Positions 27,201-36,025 of a DNA stretch of 64,000 nt are shown here, in pieces. Position 1 is the stretch's first letter, and every line of letters begins with the position of its first letter. The position numbers and the translations under genes were made by a program. The notes under the pieces were generated by a model. The model was not told the DNA's origin. It saw only the letters and a list, made by a program, of their open reading frames with translations, and searched no databases. Source of the DNA: Sphingobacterium litopenaei (GTDB lineage: Bacteria; Bacteroidota; Bacteroidia; Sphingobacteriales; Sphingobacteriaceae); the NCBI RefSeq assembly GCF_014692495.1, contig NZ_JACOIJ010000008.1, positions 1 through 64,000 of the forward strand, written 5' to 3'.

Positions 27201-27414
27201 CTTGCGCTTGTTTGTTTGTTGAGAATTCAAAACGTCCGAAACCATCTGAGGATAGTGTGACTACTTTTGTTCCTCTAACTCTAATAGATACGCTAGGTAT
27301 CCCTCCCGTGGAATCACGCACCACACCTCTGACTGTGATGTCTTGTGCTATAGAATCGAGAGTAGATACAACGCTTAAAATAATTGTGATAAATATAAGT
27401 CGTAATCCATTCAT
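24217..27414 (-). CDS. SusC/RagA family TonB-linked outer membrane transporter
   Basis: A 1065-residue TonB-dependent transporter. It has a signal peptide (about 1-24), a CarboxypepD_reg-like domain (about 27-110), a TonB-box-like EVTVTGFGG, a plug with LAGRVAGMIAFQSSGEPG, RGLSTFG, ILIDGVE and LKDAAAASVYGARGANGVI, and a long barrel ending in aromatic strands. No STN domain is present, so it is not tied to an anti-sigma factor by that route. It heads the operon SusC-SusD-DUF5000-DUF4998. There is no glycoside hydrolase, lyase or regulator alongside, so the substrate is unknown. Confidence 0.95.
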   Translation of the reverse strand: MNGLRLIFITIILSVVSTLDSIAQDITVRGVVRDSTGGIPSVSIRVRGTKVVTLSSDGFGRFEFSTNKQAQVDFQSVGFKSTTINLANQSIKSNNEILLDIFLEKIESEIEEVTVTGFGGTQKKASLVSAITTVNVKELKTASSNLTNALAGRVAGMIAFQSSGEPGLGTDNSTFYIRGLSTFGTGKQDPLILIDGVESSPTDMARLQPDDISDFSVLKDAAAASVYGARGANGVILINTKMGMDGAPKFNFRVENRISSNTKNFEFADNITYMRMANEAALTRTPNGIEPYSQNKIFSTIDGEDPYLFPSNNWLSMLIKDYTNNQGYNLNISGGTTRGRYYIAGTFNRDNGVLKVEPLNNFNSNIKLNNYSLRVNVDFNVTKTTTAIVRMYGQFDDYIGPMGGGAATFDNALNANPVMFPSIYPAEKLPFIEHPLFGSSQTRNTDLSLSSTMYMNPYAEMVRGYQTYKTSNMQPQIEIKQDLNGITEGLSLRGMGYLRRYAFMSASRSYQPFFYEAIVNSQDGTYNLKALNDGSATALQPTGTEYLSYAPPIRDVDSRIWLEGTLNYSRTFSEKHAVSGMLVSYISSYESAIGNNVGLVETLPSRNAGISGRFTYGFKDRYLAEFNFGYNGSERFDANHRWGFFPSFGFGYRLSEEPFFEPIRSVISNFKLRGTYGLVGNDAIGSNADRFFYLSNVNLNNGNYGSTFGRDDGAPRYNRPGVSISRYANPNITWELSKQLNLGLDMSIGRGIDIIVDAFSQKRSNILQPVSGIDNASGLMATPWSNYGRVNTKGVDLSVNYRKNFSQNFWMDARGTFTYATSEIVKVDELPYSGNLSHLTRKGYSINQAWGYIAERLFIDNQEVANSPVQFGDIGLLAGDIKYRDITKDGLVNGDDMVPIGYPTEPEVLFGFGSSFGYKNFDLGFFFQGATQYSFFINSNQIQPFYSNGGRQTGLLKVIADDYWSETNQNSYAFWPRLSTWRVGPNNQTSTWWMRNGGFLRLKSVDIGYNIKSLERFKINNARVYLSGSNLFLLSNFKLWDVEMRGNGLGYPLQSVYNVGIQINL

Positions 27415-27862
27415 TAGTTATAATTTTATAATCGGTTATTAATAGTTTAAAGAAAGGAATGAGTAGAAAACCTAGTTTCCCAGCTCTGTAATAATTTCTT
27501 AGCTCTTTGTCATAATTGTAGATGTAATTAAATTTTATTGCATTATTTAAACTACAATGGGTATGTAGTGCTATGATATGCTACTGCCTCCATCGAAATT
27601 AATAGCATCGCACCTCACTAATTAGTGTTAAAATGACACTTATTAATTTTCGTTAAAAAATTCTAGATGTGTATTAATCATCTAGTTCGTCACTGAGAAT
27701 ATTTTAACTGTTAAAATGACACTTATTACGGTAAGTGCTTAAAATTTGTTCCCAATTGGTAGAAAAAATACTGTAATAAAATTTGTGTTATTGATTATAA
27801 TTTGGTTACTGAAACTAAATGTAGATATTAATTTTTATAAGACCAAAATTTTTGTAACATTT
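27415..27862. other. Long upstream region of the first SusC operon
   Basis: 448 AT-rich bases between SusC (minus) and the end of the GNAT gene. It holds no gene. It contains the clustered direct and inverted repeats listed separately at 27627-27737, leaving a presumed leader of about 200 bases before SusC. Confidence 0.6.
27627..27737. promoter_or_regulatory. Clustered direct and inverted repeats, candidate operator of the SusC operon
   Basis: The 20-mer TGTTAAAATGACACTTATTA occurs twice exactly, at 27627-27646 and 27709-27728. Between them is an inverted repeat CTAGATG-N9-CATCTAG (27663-27685). The first copy sits in a longer dyad (AATTAGTGT-N7-ACACTTATT), and the second runs into CACTTA-TTACGG-TAAGTG (27720-27737). 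Exact 20-base duplication 82 bases apart in front of a SusC gene suggests binding sites for a regulator encoded elsewhere. Confidence 0.55.
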
Positions 27863-28348
27863 TTATAACTGAACTTGCATCACGTAGTCATCCAAGATAT
27901 AACCGAAATAGGGAATATCGACTTCCTGAACAACCTTAAAACCAACTTTTAAATAGAAATAATAAGCATTATTTCCTCGGTTTACATTCAACTCAACAAT
28001 AGATTTATTTCTTATAGTGGCCTTATTTTTAGCGAAATCAATTAATTGTGAGCCGAAGCCTTTTCCTTGAGTTTGTGGCAATAAATAGAGTTTTTCAATG
28101 CGAAGGATAGTGGCATTCTTACTTTTTAGCGCAATAAAACCAATAGGAGACTGTTGATCATATGCAATATAAAAGTCTTGATCAGTTCGCATACTTTCTT
28201 GTAAAGCGGAAACGGTGTAGCTCTTTTCCAGCATAAAATCCATCTGCTCCTGACTCAAAATACCTAAATAAGTAGGATAATAAATCTGATGAGCTAATTT
28301 GTGAATTATGCTAGCATCTTCTGTTGTAGCCTTTTCAATTTGTAACAT
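27863..28348 (-). CDS. GNAT family N-acetyltransferase
   Basis: A 161-residue GNAT enzyme. The acetyl-CoA loop is LPQTQGKGFGSQLIDFAK (R/Q-x-x-G-x-G/A pattern); IEKLYLLP precedes it, and LNVNRGNNAYYFYLKVGFKVV is the motif B region. The substrate cannot be read. It is two bases downstream of an unassigned gene and last in a minus-strand run that starts at secA. Confidence 0.88.
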   Translation of the reverse strand: MLQIEKATTEDASIIHKLAHQIYYPTYLGILSQEQMDFMLEKSYTVSALQESMRTDQDFYIAYDQQSPIGFIALKSKNATILRIEKLYLLPQTQGKGFGSQLIDFAKNKATIRNKSIVELNVNRGNNAYYFYLKVGFKVVQEVDIPYFGYILDDYVMQVQL

Positions 28349-28350
28349 TC

Positions 28351-28911
28351 CTAAACCTCCTCTCCGACAAATACAAAATCACTTGAATTCATTTCAAGCA
28401 GCACAAAACCGTCTTGTTCAACCTCAAAAATATTTTGATCAATATATTTTAAACCATTAAATGATTTGATATGCGATACATCAATAAACATCTTCTCACC
28501 AGCTGTCTTCCACTTTTCATAACGAGATTGAATCAGTACATATCGAATACCTTGTACAAAAGCAACAATATTTATCCGATCAGCATATCTTAGAAATATA
28601 GAATCCAAATCCTTAGCTAGAATATTCACTGCCTTGTAATTATTCGTAATCAAATAATCCAGGCTATCCTTAAAAAATGAGGAAATCGGCTGAATAAACT
28701 TCATTTCTTCTTGAGGAGAATCTAATGATTGCGCATACAGAAAGTCAACTTTTATATCATTAGAGAGAAAATAATCAAGATTTTCTTCATGGCTAATAAT
28801 AGTAGGAGACCATTCTAATATTTGTCCCAAATATTCTTCTGAAAGAGCATAGAAATTCTCTACCAACAAAGCTGGTTCTTGGTTCTCCCGAACAATATGA
28901 TGAGAAGACAT
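28351..28911 (-). CDS. Conserved hypothetical protein, possibly thiamine-pyrophosphokinase-like
   Basis: A 186-residue cytoplasmic protein without signal or membrane segment: MSSHHIVRENQEPALLVENF, EYLGQILEWSPTIISHEEN, DYLITNNYKAVNILAKDL, and a beta-rich C-terminal half ending SSDFVFVGEEV. I recall similar Sphingobacteriaceae proteins being labelled thiamine pyrophosphokinase, and the two-lobed layout would allow it, but the usual catalytic Asp motifs are not obvious. It lies between the M20 amidohydrolase and GNAT genes with gaps of 2-3 bases, so it is co-transcribed with them. Confidence 0.5.
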   Translation of the reverse strand: MSSHHIVRENQEPALLVENFYALSEEYLGQILEWSPTIISHEENLDYFLSNDIKVDFLYAQSLDSPQEEMKFIQPISSFFKDSLDYLITNNYKAVNILAKDLDSIFLRYADRINIVAFVQGIRYVLIQSRYEKWKTAGEKMFIDVSHIKSFNGLKYIDQNIFEVEQDGFVLLEMNSSDFVFVGEEV

Positions 28912-28914
28912 ATA

Positions 28915-30105
28915 CTATTTTGTAAGTTTTGAGATGGCGATATATGCCATCAATCCAATACTTAATTCCAAAGCATCTTCATCAATATCGAAAGTCGGTG
29001 TATGCACCGCAGATTGAATACCTTTCGCTTTATTACCTGTTCCTAAGCGATAAAAACAAGCATTCGCAACTTGAGAATAATATGAAAAATCTTCTGCTGC
29101 AGGCCAAAGGTCTAATTCGACGACATTTTCTTCACCCAAATAATCAATAGCAGCTTGACGAGCTATTGCGGTGGTTTCCTGTTCATTAACTAAATAAGGA
29201 TATCCTTTGCGCACCTCAATATCGCAGGTAGCATCCATGCTTTCAGCTATCCCCATAGCAATTTTTACTATCTTTTCATGTGCTTTGGCACGCCATTCTT
29301 CATTGAATGTACGGAAAGTACCTTCCAAATACACTTCATCCGGAATAATGTTAGTAGCACCGTTACCAATGATTTTGCCCCAAGAAAGAACCGTTGGAAT
29401 CCGAGGATCTGCGAAGCGACTCACTACTTGTTGTAGTGCAGATATAATTTGAGCTGTAATTGCTATAGGATCAATATTTTGATGTGGCTGAGCGCCGTGC
29501 CCCCCTTTACCTCGAACGGTCATAAACAATTCATCACAAGACGCCATGTATTGTCCTGAACGAAAGCCCACTTTTCCTATTTCAATGAAAGGCATCACAT
29601 GCTGACCAAAAATAGACTCTGGTATTGGATTTTCCAATACGCCTTCTTTGATCATAATAGATGCTCCGCCAGGCAATTTTTCTTCTCCTGGCTGAAAAAT
29701 CAACTTTATCTGGCCACCAAATTGAGATTTTAACTCGTTCAATATTTTGGCCACACCTAAAAGGGAAGATGTATGTACATCGTGCCCGCATGCATGCATG
29801 ACACCGACATTTTGAGAACCATAACTTCTTCCTTCGACTTCTGTAATAGGCAATGCATCCATATCTGCACGCAAAGCAATAACTTTATCCGAAGGTAATT
29901 CACCAGTAATCAAACCAACTACACCTGTATTAGCCATTGATTGGTAAGGAATACCTAATTTATCCAATTCGGATTTAACGAAAGCCGAAGTATTATATTC
30001 TACAAAAGAAAGTTCGGGATTACGATGAAGATGGCGACGGGTTTCTACCGTCTCAGAAAAGAATTTCTTTGCCAACTGTTGAATTTCACTCTTAATATTG
30101 GCCAT
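28915..30105 (-). CDS. M20 family amidohydrolase (N-acyl-amino-acid hydrolase type)
   Basis: A 396-residue metal-dependent amidohydrolase of the M20D/HipO group. RRHLHRNPELSFVEYNTSAF is the N-terminal signature, MHACGHDVHTSSLLG carries metal ligands, FQPGEEKLPGGASIM contains the catalytic Glu, and VHTPTFDIDEDAL has the last His ligand. It hydrolyses N-acyl amino acids or similar compounds in the cytoplasm. It sits 12 bases after the SPOR gene in the same run. Confidence 0.92.
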   Translation of the reverse strand: MANIKSEIQQLAKKFFSETVETRRHLHRNPELSFVEYNTSAFVKSELDKLGIPYQSMANTGVVGLITGELPSDKVIALRADMDALPITEVEGRSYGSQNVGVMHACGHDVHTSSLLGVAKILNELKSQFGGQIKLIFQPGEEKLPGGASIMIKEGVLENPIPESIFGQHVMPFIEIGKVGFRSGQYMASCDELFMTVRGKGGHGAQPHQNIDPIAITAQIISALQQVVSRFADPRIPTVLSWGKIIGNGATNIIPDEVYLEGTFRTFNEEWRAKAHEKIVKIAMGIAESMDATCDIEVRKGYPYLVNEQETTAIARQAAIDYLGEENVVELDLWPAAEDFSYYSQVANACFYRLGTGNKAKGIQSAVHTPTFDIDEDALELSIGLMAYIAISKLTK

Positions 30106-30117
30106 AATGTAAGTTGA

Positions 30118-30576
30118 TTATTCCCAGACCCAAATATCTTCTTGGAAGATAAAAACATTTTTGTATTGGGAACGGATGGTACGCATAAATTCGTTGGCTT
30201 GGGCTCTACTTCTAAAGTCACCAACCTTCACTCTATAATTAGGTTCAGAATATGAAATGTAAGTGTCTATATCTGAATGTTGATTTCTAAATCTTGCCTG
30301 TATAGCATATGCTTCACTTCGATTCGATCCAGCATAGATTTGCACTCTAAAACCTTTACGCTTTACGCGAGTAGCTTTAGCTTTATCAACAGGCTTGGAA
30401 CCTAAGCTGATAAGTCGAGCTGTTGTAGGATTGATTTCATTGGCCGCTCTAAAGTTCTGCAATAACGTAATAAGCGAATCTTGCTGAATGATTACATTAT
30501 TACCTTCTTGTCCTTTAGCTTGAATACACATCAAGCAAATTGCACTTAATAAAATCAATCCTTTTTGATACAACAT
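30118..30576 (-). CDS. Secreted SPOR domain protein
   Basis: A 152-residue protein with an N-terminal signal peptide (MLYQKGLILLSAICLMCIQA) and a C-terminal SPOR domain at about 72-150: KGFRVQIYAGSNRSEAYAIQ and YRVKVGDFRSRAQANEFM. SPOR domains bind denuded glycan strands at septal peptidoglycan. It is encoded 37 bases downstream of secA. Confidence 0.9.
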   Translation of the reverse strand: MLYQKGLILLSAICLMCIQAKGQEGNNVIIQQDSLITLLQNFRAANEINPTTARLISLGSKPVDKAKATRVKRKGFRVQIYAGSNRSEAYAIQARFRNQHSDIDTYISYSEPNYRVKVGDFRSRAQANEFMRTIRSQYKNVFIFQEDIWVWE

Positions 30577-30613
30577 CTCTAATTTTTACTCCTTTATATG
30601 AAATTGCAGACGG

Positions 30614-33600
30614 CTATTTACCGTGACAATTTTTGTATTTCAATCCTGAACCACAAGGACATTCGTCGTTTCTGCCGACAGTTTGTTCCTTGCGAATAGG
30701 TTGTGTAACAGCTATATCTTCTTCGGAGACGCCTGTAGGTGAATCCAAATCTTCTTTAGTAGCTTTCACATTAGCGGGTTGAGCAGGAATAGGTTTTGCC
30801 TCTTCAATATTTTGAGGTTGTTGTTGTCCTGGAATTTCCCCTTTGAACAAGAAGCTTACGATATCTTTATTCATAGAAGCTAACATTGACTTGAACAAGT
30901 TGAAAGCTTCCATTTTGTAAATAATGATTGGGTCTTTTTGTTCGTAAACTGCGTTTTGAACAGATTGTTTCAAATCGTCCATCTCACGCAAGTGCTCTTT
31001 CCACGCTTCATCAATTAAAGCAAGAACTATGCCTTTTTCAAAGGATCTGAATACATCCTCTCCTTCAGAATCTACTGCTTTTTTCAAGTTTGTAGAAACT
31101 TGAATTCCACGAATTCCATCCGTAAAAGGAACTACAATATTCTCGACCATGTCCCCGCGCTCTGCCAATACATTTTTCAATACTGGTAAAGTCTGCGAAG
31201 CAACAGTTTTAGCTTTATTTTGATAATGAGTAATTACTTGAGTGAATAATTTATCTGTCAAGTTATCTACACTAGTGGATGAAAACTCTTCAGCTGAAAT
31301 AGCAGGATCAATTGAGAATAAACGAATTACTTCGATTTGGAACTCATCGTATGAACCATCTTCTTTAGCACTTATTACAACATCTTCTACTACATCGTAA
31401 ATCGTATTGTTCAAATCTACATCCAAACGTTCTCCGAATAATGCATTTTTACGTTTTGTATAGATTACATTACGTTGTGAGTTCATTACGTCATCATATT
31501 CCAATAGACGTTTACGAATACCGAAGTTGTTTTCCTCTACTTTTCGTTGTGCACGCTCGATTGATTTAGTTAACATGCTGTGTTGCATTACTTCGCCTTC
31601 CTCAACACCCATTTTCACCATGATATTAGATATACGCTCTGAAGCGAATAAACGCATCAATGGATCTTCTAAAGACACGAAGAATTGGGACGAGCCTGGG
31701 TCACCTTGACGACCAGCACGACCACGTAACTGACGGTCAACACGACGAGATTCATGACGCTCCGTACCGATGATGGCTAAACCACCAGCCTTAATTACCT
31801 CTTCTGTCAATTTGATATCCGTACCACGACCCGCCATGTTCGTCGCAATAGTTACCTGTCCTGGACGACCAGCTTCAGCAACAATCTCCGCTTCACGTTG
31901 GTGCAATTTCGCGTTTAACACATTGTGTTTGATACCACGTAATTTCAACATACGGCTCAATAATTCAGAAATCTCAACCGAAGTTGTACCTACTAATACA
32001 GGACGACCTGCTTCTGTCAATGTTTGAATTTCTTGTGCTACCGCATTGTATTTCTCACGAGCTGTACGGTAAATGAAGTCTTGTTTATCTTCACGTTGAA
32101 TTCCTCTGTTGGTAGGAATTTCAACAACGTCTAATTTATAGATTTCCCAAAGCTCACCTGCTTCCGTAGAGGCTGTACCCGTCATACCTGCTAATTTGTG
32201 GTACATACGGAAGTAGTTTTGTAGGGTAATCGTAGCGTACGTTTGTGTCGCGTCTTCTACTTTTACATTCTCTTTCGCTTCGATAGCTTGGTGAAGACCA
32301 TCTGAATAACGACGACCGTCCATAATACGACCTGTCTGCTCATCTACGATCTTTACCTTACCTTCGTCAACGATATATTGATCATCAATTTCGAAAAGCG
32401 TATAAGCTTTCAATAATTGATTAATCGAGTGAATACGTTCAGCTTTTACAGAGTAATCACGCAATAATTCATCTTTGCGCGCAGCTTTCTCTTCTAAAGA
32501 AATTTCAGATTTTTCGATCTCTGCTATTTCAGTACCGACATCTGGTAAAATGAAGAAACTTGGATCTTCTCCCTGAGCTGTAATCAACTCAATACCTTTT
32601 TCTGTAAGCTCTACTTGATTATTTTTCTCGTCAATCACAAAGAAAAGCTCTTTGTCTGCTTTTGGCATATGACGATTTTGCTCGGACATGTAGAAGTTTT
32701 CTACCTTTTGTAAAATTTGACGGTGATTATTTTCACTTAAGAATTTAATCAACGCTTTATTTTTAGGTAAACCTCTGTAAGCACGGAATAAAGCTAAACC
32801 ACCTTTTTCAGGATCAGTATCGCCCGCAGCGATAGCTTTTTTAGCTTCATTAAATACCGTATTGATATATGCTTTTTGTGCATTTACCAAACGCTCGATA
32901 CGTGGTTTCAATTGATAAAATTCGTGTTGGTCACCCATTGGGATAGGACCAGAGATAATCAATGGTGTACGTGCATCATCAATTAAAACCGAATCCACCT
33001 CATCGATCATCGCAAAGTGTAATTTGCGTTGAACCATGGCGTCTGGTGTTTGCGTCATGTTGTCACGCAGGTAGTCGAAACCAAACTCGTTGTTTGTACC
33101 GTATACAATATCCGATTGGTAAGCTTTACGACGCTGTGGTGAGTTTGGTTGGTGTTTATCGATACAGTCTACTGACAATCCGTGGAACTCAAATAATGGA
33201 GCATTCCATTCCGAGTCACGTTTTGCTAAGTAATCATTCACTGTTACGATGTGTACACCTTGACCTGAAAGCGCATTTAAGTAAGTAGGCAATGTTCCTA
33301 CCAACGTTTTACCCTCACCCGTCATCATCTCTGCGATTTTACCTTGGTGTAACACTATACCGCCGATTAACTGCACATCGTAATGAATCATATTCCATGT
33401 TACTTCATTACCTGCTGCTAACCATTTGTTAGCCCATTGCGCTTTGTCACCTACGATAGTCACGTTAGGTTTACGAGCCGCAATTTCTCTATCAAAATCG
33501 GTAGCTGTAACTTCCAAAAATGGATTTTCAGTAAGACGACGAGCGGTCTCTTTTACAACAGCAAAAGCTTCAGGTAAGATATCTGCTAATACCTCCTCAA

Positions 33601-33895
33601 GCTTTTTATCACGCTCTTTATTTAATTTATCTATTTTCTCGTAAACCTCTGTTTTTTCAGAAATATCTACGGAATGATCATCCGCTTTAGTTTTCTGTTC
33701 AGCGATTTCGACGTCGATTTCTTTTAAATATTCCTGGATACGTTTTTTGAATTCAATTGTTTTAGCACGAAGCTCGTCATGTGACAAATTGGTTAGCTTA
33801 CTATATTCCCCTTTAATCTTCTCAACTATAGGTTGTATAGATTTGATATCACGTTCTGACTTGCTACCAAATAATTTACTTAAGAATTTTAACAT
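30614..33895 (-). CDS. secA: Preprotein translocase ATPase SecA
   Basis: A 1093-residue SecA, longer than the approximately 900 of E. coli because of a Bacteroidota-type insertion near residues 50-110 and other loops. Walker A is MTGEGKTL (191-198); [20 protein letters not shown] is the DEVD box; [20 protein letters not shown] is the helicase-like motif VI region; [18 protein letters not shown] is in the scaffold. The C-terminal zinc site is [15 protein letters not shown], binding SecB or ribosomes. It is the first gene of the run secA-SPOR-M20-hypothetical-GNAT. Confidence 0.97.
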   Translation of the reverse strand: MLKFLSKLFGSKSERDIKSIQPIVEKIKGEYSKLTNLSHDELRAKTIEFKKRIQEYLKEIDVEIAEQKTKADDHSVDISEKTEVYEKIDKLNKERDKKLEEVLADILPEAFAVVKETARRLTENPFLEVTATDFDREIAARKPNVTIVGDKAQWANKWLAAGNEVTWNMIHYDVQLIGGIVLHQGKIAEMMTGEGKTLVGTLPTYLNALSGQGVHIVTVNDYLAKRDSEWNAPLFEFHGLSVDCIDKHQPNSPQRRKAYQSDIVYGTNNEFGFDYLRDNMTQTPDAMVQRKLHFAMIDEVDSVLIDDARTPLIISGPIPMGDQHEFYQLKPRIERLVNAQKAYINTVFNEAKKAIAAGDTDPEKGGLALFRAYRGLPKNKALIKFLSENNHRQILQKVENFYMSEQNRHMPKADKELFFVIDEKNNQVELTEKGIELITAQGEDPSFFILPDVGTEIAEIEKSEISLEEKAARKDELLRDYSVKAERIHSINQLLKAYTLFEIDDQYIVDEGKVKIVDEQTGRIMDGRRYSDGLHQAIEAKENVKVEDATQTYATITLQNYFRMYHKLAGMTGTASTEAGELWEIYKLDVVEIPTNRGIQREDKQDFIYRTAREKYNAVAQEIQTLTEAGRPVLVGTTSVEISELLSRMLKLRGIKHNVLNAKLHQREAEIVAEAGRPGQVTIATNMAGRGTDIKLTEEVIKAGGLAIIGTERHESRRVDRQLRGRAGRQGDPGSSQFFVSLEDPLMRLFASERISNIMVKMGVEEGEVMQHSMLTKSIERAQRKVEENNFGIRKRLLEYDDVMNSQRNVIYTKRKNALFGERLDVDLNNTIYDVVEDVVISAKEDGSYDEFQIEVIRLFSIDPAISAEEFSSTSVDNLTDKLFTQVITHYQNKAKTVASQTLPVLKNVLAERGDMVENIVVPFTDGIRGIQVSTNLKKAVDSEGEDVFRSFEKGIVLALIDEAWKEHLREMDDLKQSVQNAVYEQKDPIIIYKMEAFNLFKSMLASMNKDIVSFLFKGEIPGQQQPQNIEEAKPIPAQPANVKATKEDLDSPTGVSEEDIAVTQPIRKEQTVGRNDECPCGSGLKYKNCHGK

Positions 33896-34018
33896 AATTT
33901 TATTTTATCTCTATGCACATGCTCAAAATTGAATCCAAACTCTTATTCAGGACATTTTGGCACTAATCGGGCAAATTTAATTATTCGAAATGATAACTTT
34001 CAATCTTATAATAGATTT

Positions 34019-34894
34019 TTAATCATTTCCTATCAAAAAAATATTTTTTTCGGTTTTAGGTACAATATTTAATTCATATGCTCTATCAAACATAGAAGTA
34101 ATTGCCTTTTTACCTAACTGGCCTAAGTCTATGGAATATTGATTTACATAGAGTTCAATGTGTTTGTACATAACCGATTCTTCCATTTCTTGCGCGTGAG
34201 AGCGAATATATTCTAATCCTGATTTTGGATTCGCAAAAGCATATTCTACACTTTTTCGAATTAAACGATTTACTTTATCCTTAGTTTCATTCGGCAAATC
34301 TCTACTTATGACAATACCGCCCAACGGAATCGGACTTTCTGTCGTCTTTTCCCAAAAATCTCCCAGGTCTACTACCTTAAATAATCCCTTATCATGATAA
34401 GTAAAGCGATTTTCATGAATTATTAACCCTAAATCAATATGACCCTTCAATAAAGCCGATTCAATATCCGAAAAAACTAAGATTTCTTTGTTTTGTAATT
34501 GAGGATAAGCTAATCCTAACAGAAAATTAGCTGTAGTATATTTACCTGGAATACCAATTTTAAGATTTTGAAACTCTTCTGGAAGCACTTCTCCTGCATA
34601 GGCTGAAAGTTGTTGCGCCAAATCTCGATTTTTGGCAATCAACAATGGCCCAACACTAAAACCTAACGCTGAACCCGCTCCTAAAAGTTCATAATGCTCT
34701 ACCGCATATGCAAAAGCATGATAGCTTAGCTTAGTAATAGCCAATTCCTTTTTGAAAGCTTTTTGATTTAGCGTCTCCACATCATGATACTCCACCTCAA
34801 AGTCCAATCCTTCCGTATCTATTTTGTGATGTATCAATGCATCAAAAATAAATGTATCGTTTGGACAAGGCGAAAAGCCTAAACTTAATTTCAT
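34019..34894 (-). CDS. mqnD: 1,4-dihydroxy-6-naphthoate synthase MqnD
   Basis: A 291-residue enzyme of the futalosine menaquinone route, turning cyclic dehypoxanthine futalosine into 1,4-dihydroxy-6-naphthoate. LGFSPCPNDTFIFDALIH is the family start and KLSYHAFAYAVEHYELLGAG the core; GLIIHENRFTY and IPLGGIVISRDL complete the periplasmic-binding-protein-like fold. Its presence indicates menaquinone respiration, which fits Bacteroidota that use this route. Other mqn genes are not in the window. Confidence 0.93.
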   Translation of the reverse strand: MKLSLGFSPCPNDTFIFDALIHHKIDTEGLDFEVEYHDVETLNQKAFKKELAITKLSYHAFAYAVEHYELLGAGSALGFSVGPLLIAKNRDLAQQLSAYAGEVLPEEFQNLKIGIPGKYTTANFLLGLAYPQLQNKEILVFSDIESALLKGHIDLGLIIHENRFTYHDKGLFKVVDLGDFWEKTTESPIPLGGIVISRDLPNETKDKVNRLIRKSVEYAFANPKSGLEYIRSHAQEMEESVMYKHIELYVNQYSIDLGQLGKKAITSMFDRAYELNIVPKTEKNIFLIGND

Positions 34895-34932
34895 AATATA
34901 ATATTGTATATTTTGTCAATCGTGTAATAGAA

Positions 34933-34974
34933 GTCATATTTCTTAACGGCTTTCTTCGCCACACTCAGAATGAC
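34933..34974. repeat. Short GTCAT...ATGAC palindromic element
   Basis: Ends GTCAT (34933-34937) and ATGAC (34970-34974) are inverted. Read on the minus strand it starts GTCATTCTGAGTGTGGCGAA, like common Bacteroidota intergenic elements. It resembles the longer element at 9966-10035 in its ends but not its interior. Confidence 0.5.
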
Positions 34975-34981
34975 TAAAAAC

Positions 34982-35245
34982 TTAAACCTTCAACTTTGTT
35001 GTAAAAATCAAAATTAGCATTGCCAAAAAGGTAATTAAAACAATCCCCTTAGCTAACTTGTCCTGACCGGCACGAAATGAAAATCGAACTATTATCAAAT
35101 TGATTACCGCAGCAATCACATAAAAAGCAATTGGCTTATTCGAAAAAAACGATTGCTGTACGGTGGTGTAGGTAGATATTATATATGCTATTACAGGTGC
35201 AATTACACCAACTAACACACCTGCTAATAAAGAATTCTTTTGCAT
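34982..35245 (-). CDS. Small three-helix membrane protein
   Basis: An 87-residue protein with three hydrophobic segments (about 8-25, 39-57, 66-85) and no recognised domain. Its start codon directly abuts the surE stop with no intervening base, so translation is probably coupled. The function is unknown; the palindromic element follows it. Confidence 0.6.
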   Translation of the reverse strand: MQKNSLLAGVLVGVIAPVIAYIISTYTTVQQSFFSNKPIAFYVIAAVINLIIVRFSFRAGQDKLAKGIVLITFLAMLILIFTTKLKV

Positions 35246-36025
35246 CTATTTCACATCAAAAGACCACGAATTCAATTCTGGTATGGCATGATGCGCCGTC
35301 ATGTCGAATTGTGTAGGCACAATAGATGCATAGCCATTATTAATAGCAAACACATCCGTATCCTCTCCTCGGTCTACCCAATCGTATCGGCCAGTCATCC
35401 AGAAATAATCTCTGTTGTGCGGATCCACACGATATTCAAATTCTTCTACCCAATTTCCGTTGGCTTGACGACAAATTTTTATGCCTTTAATTCCTTTTTC
35501 AATATGAGGGAAATTTACATTTAATAATGTTCCTTTTGGAAGACCATTATTTAAAACTTGCTCTGCAATGCTCAACACATATGGACGAGTATGTGAAAAA
35601 TCAGCTCCATGCGAAAAGTCATCCAGCGAGAATCCAATCGAAGGAATTCCTTCAATAGCTCCTTCTACTGCAGCAGACATCGTACCTGAATACAATACAT
35701 TGATAGAATAATTCAATCCATGATTAATACCAGAAACACATAAATCCGGCTTCTTATCCTTAAAAATACGGTCAACAGCTAACTTAACGCAGTCTACTGG
35801 GGTACCAGAACATTTGTACATTTCTACACCTTCATACAATTGTATTTTATCCATTCGAAGAGGCTTTCCAATTGTAATAGCGTGCCCCATACCCGATTGA
35901 GGTGCGTCTGGAGCTACAACCACTACATTCCCTAATTTTTGCATTTCTTCTAACAACACCTTAATACCTGGCGCTGTAATCCCATCATCATTGACAACTA
36001 ATATTGTCGGTTTCGAATTTGCCAT
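35246..36025 (-). CDS. surE: 5'/3'-nucleotidase SurE
   Basis: A 259-residue SurE phosphatase acting on nucleoside monophosphates. LVVNDDGITAPGIKVL carries the metal-binding Asp-Asp; SGMGHAITI, CSGTPVDCVKLA and CVSGINHGLNYSINVLYSGT are family motifs with the conserved Asn and Ser ligands. Length is normal. It is first in a two-gene unit with the 87-residue membrane protein. Confidence 0.94.
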   Translation of the reverse strand: MANSKPTILVVNDDGITAPGIKVLLEEMQKLGNVVVVAPDAPQSGMGHAITIGKPLRMDKIQLYEGVEMYKCSGTPVDCVKLAVDRIFKDKKPDLCVSGINHGLNYSINVLYSGTMSAAVEGAIEGIPSIGFSLDDFSHGADFSHTRPYVLSIAEQVLNNGLPKGTLLNVNFPHIEKGIKGIKICRQANGNWVEEFEYRVDPHNRDYFWMTGRYDWVDRGEDTDVFAINNGYASIVPTQFDMTAHHAIPELNSWSFDVK

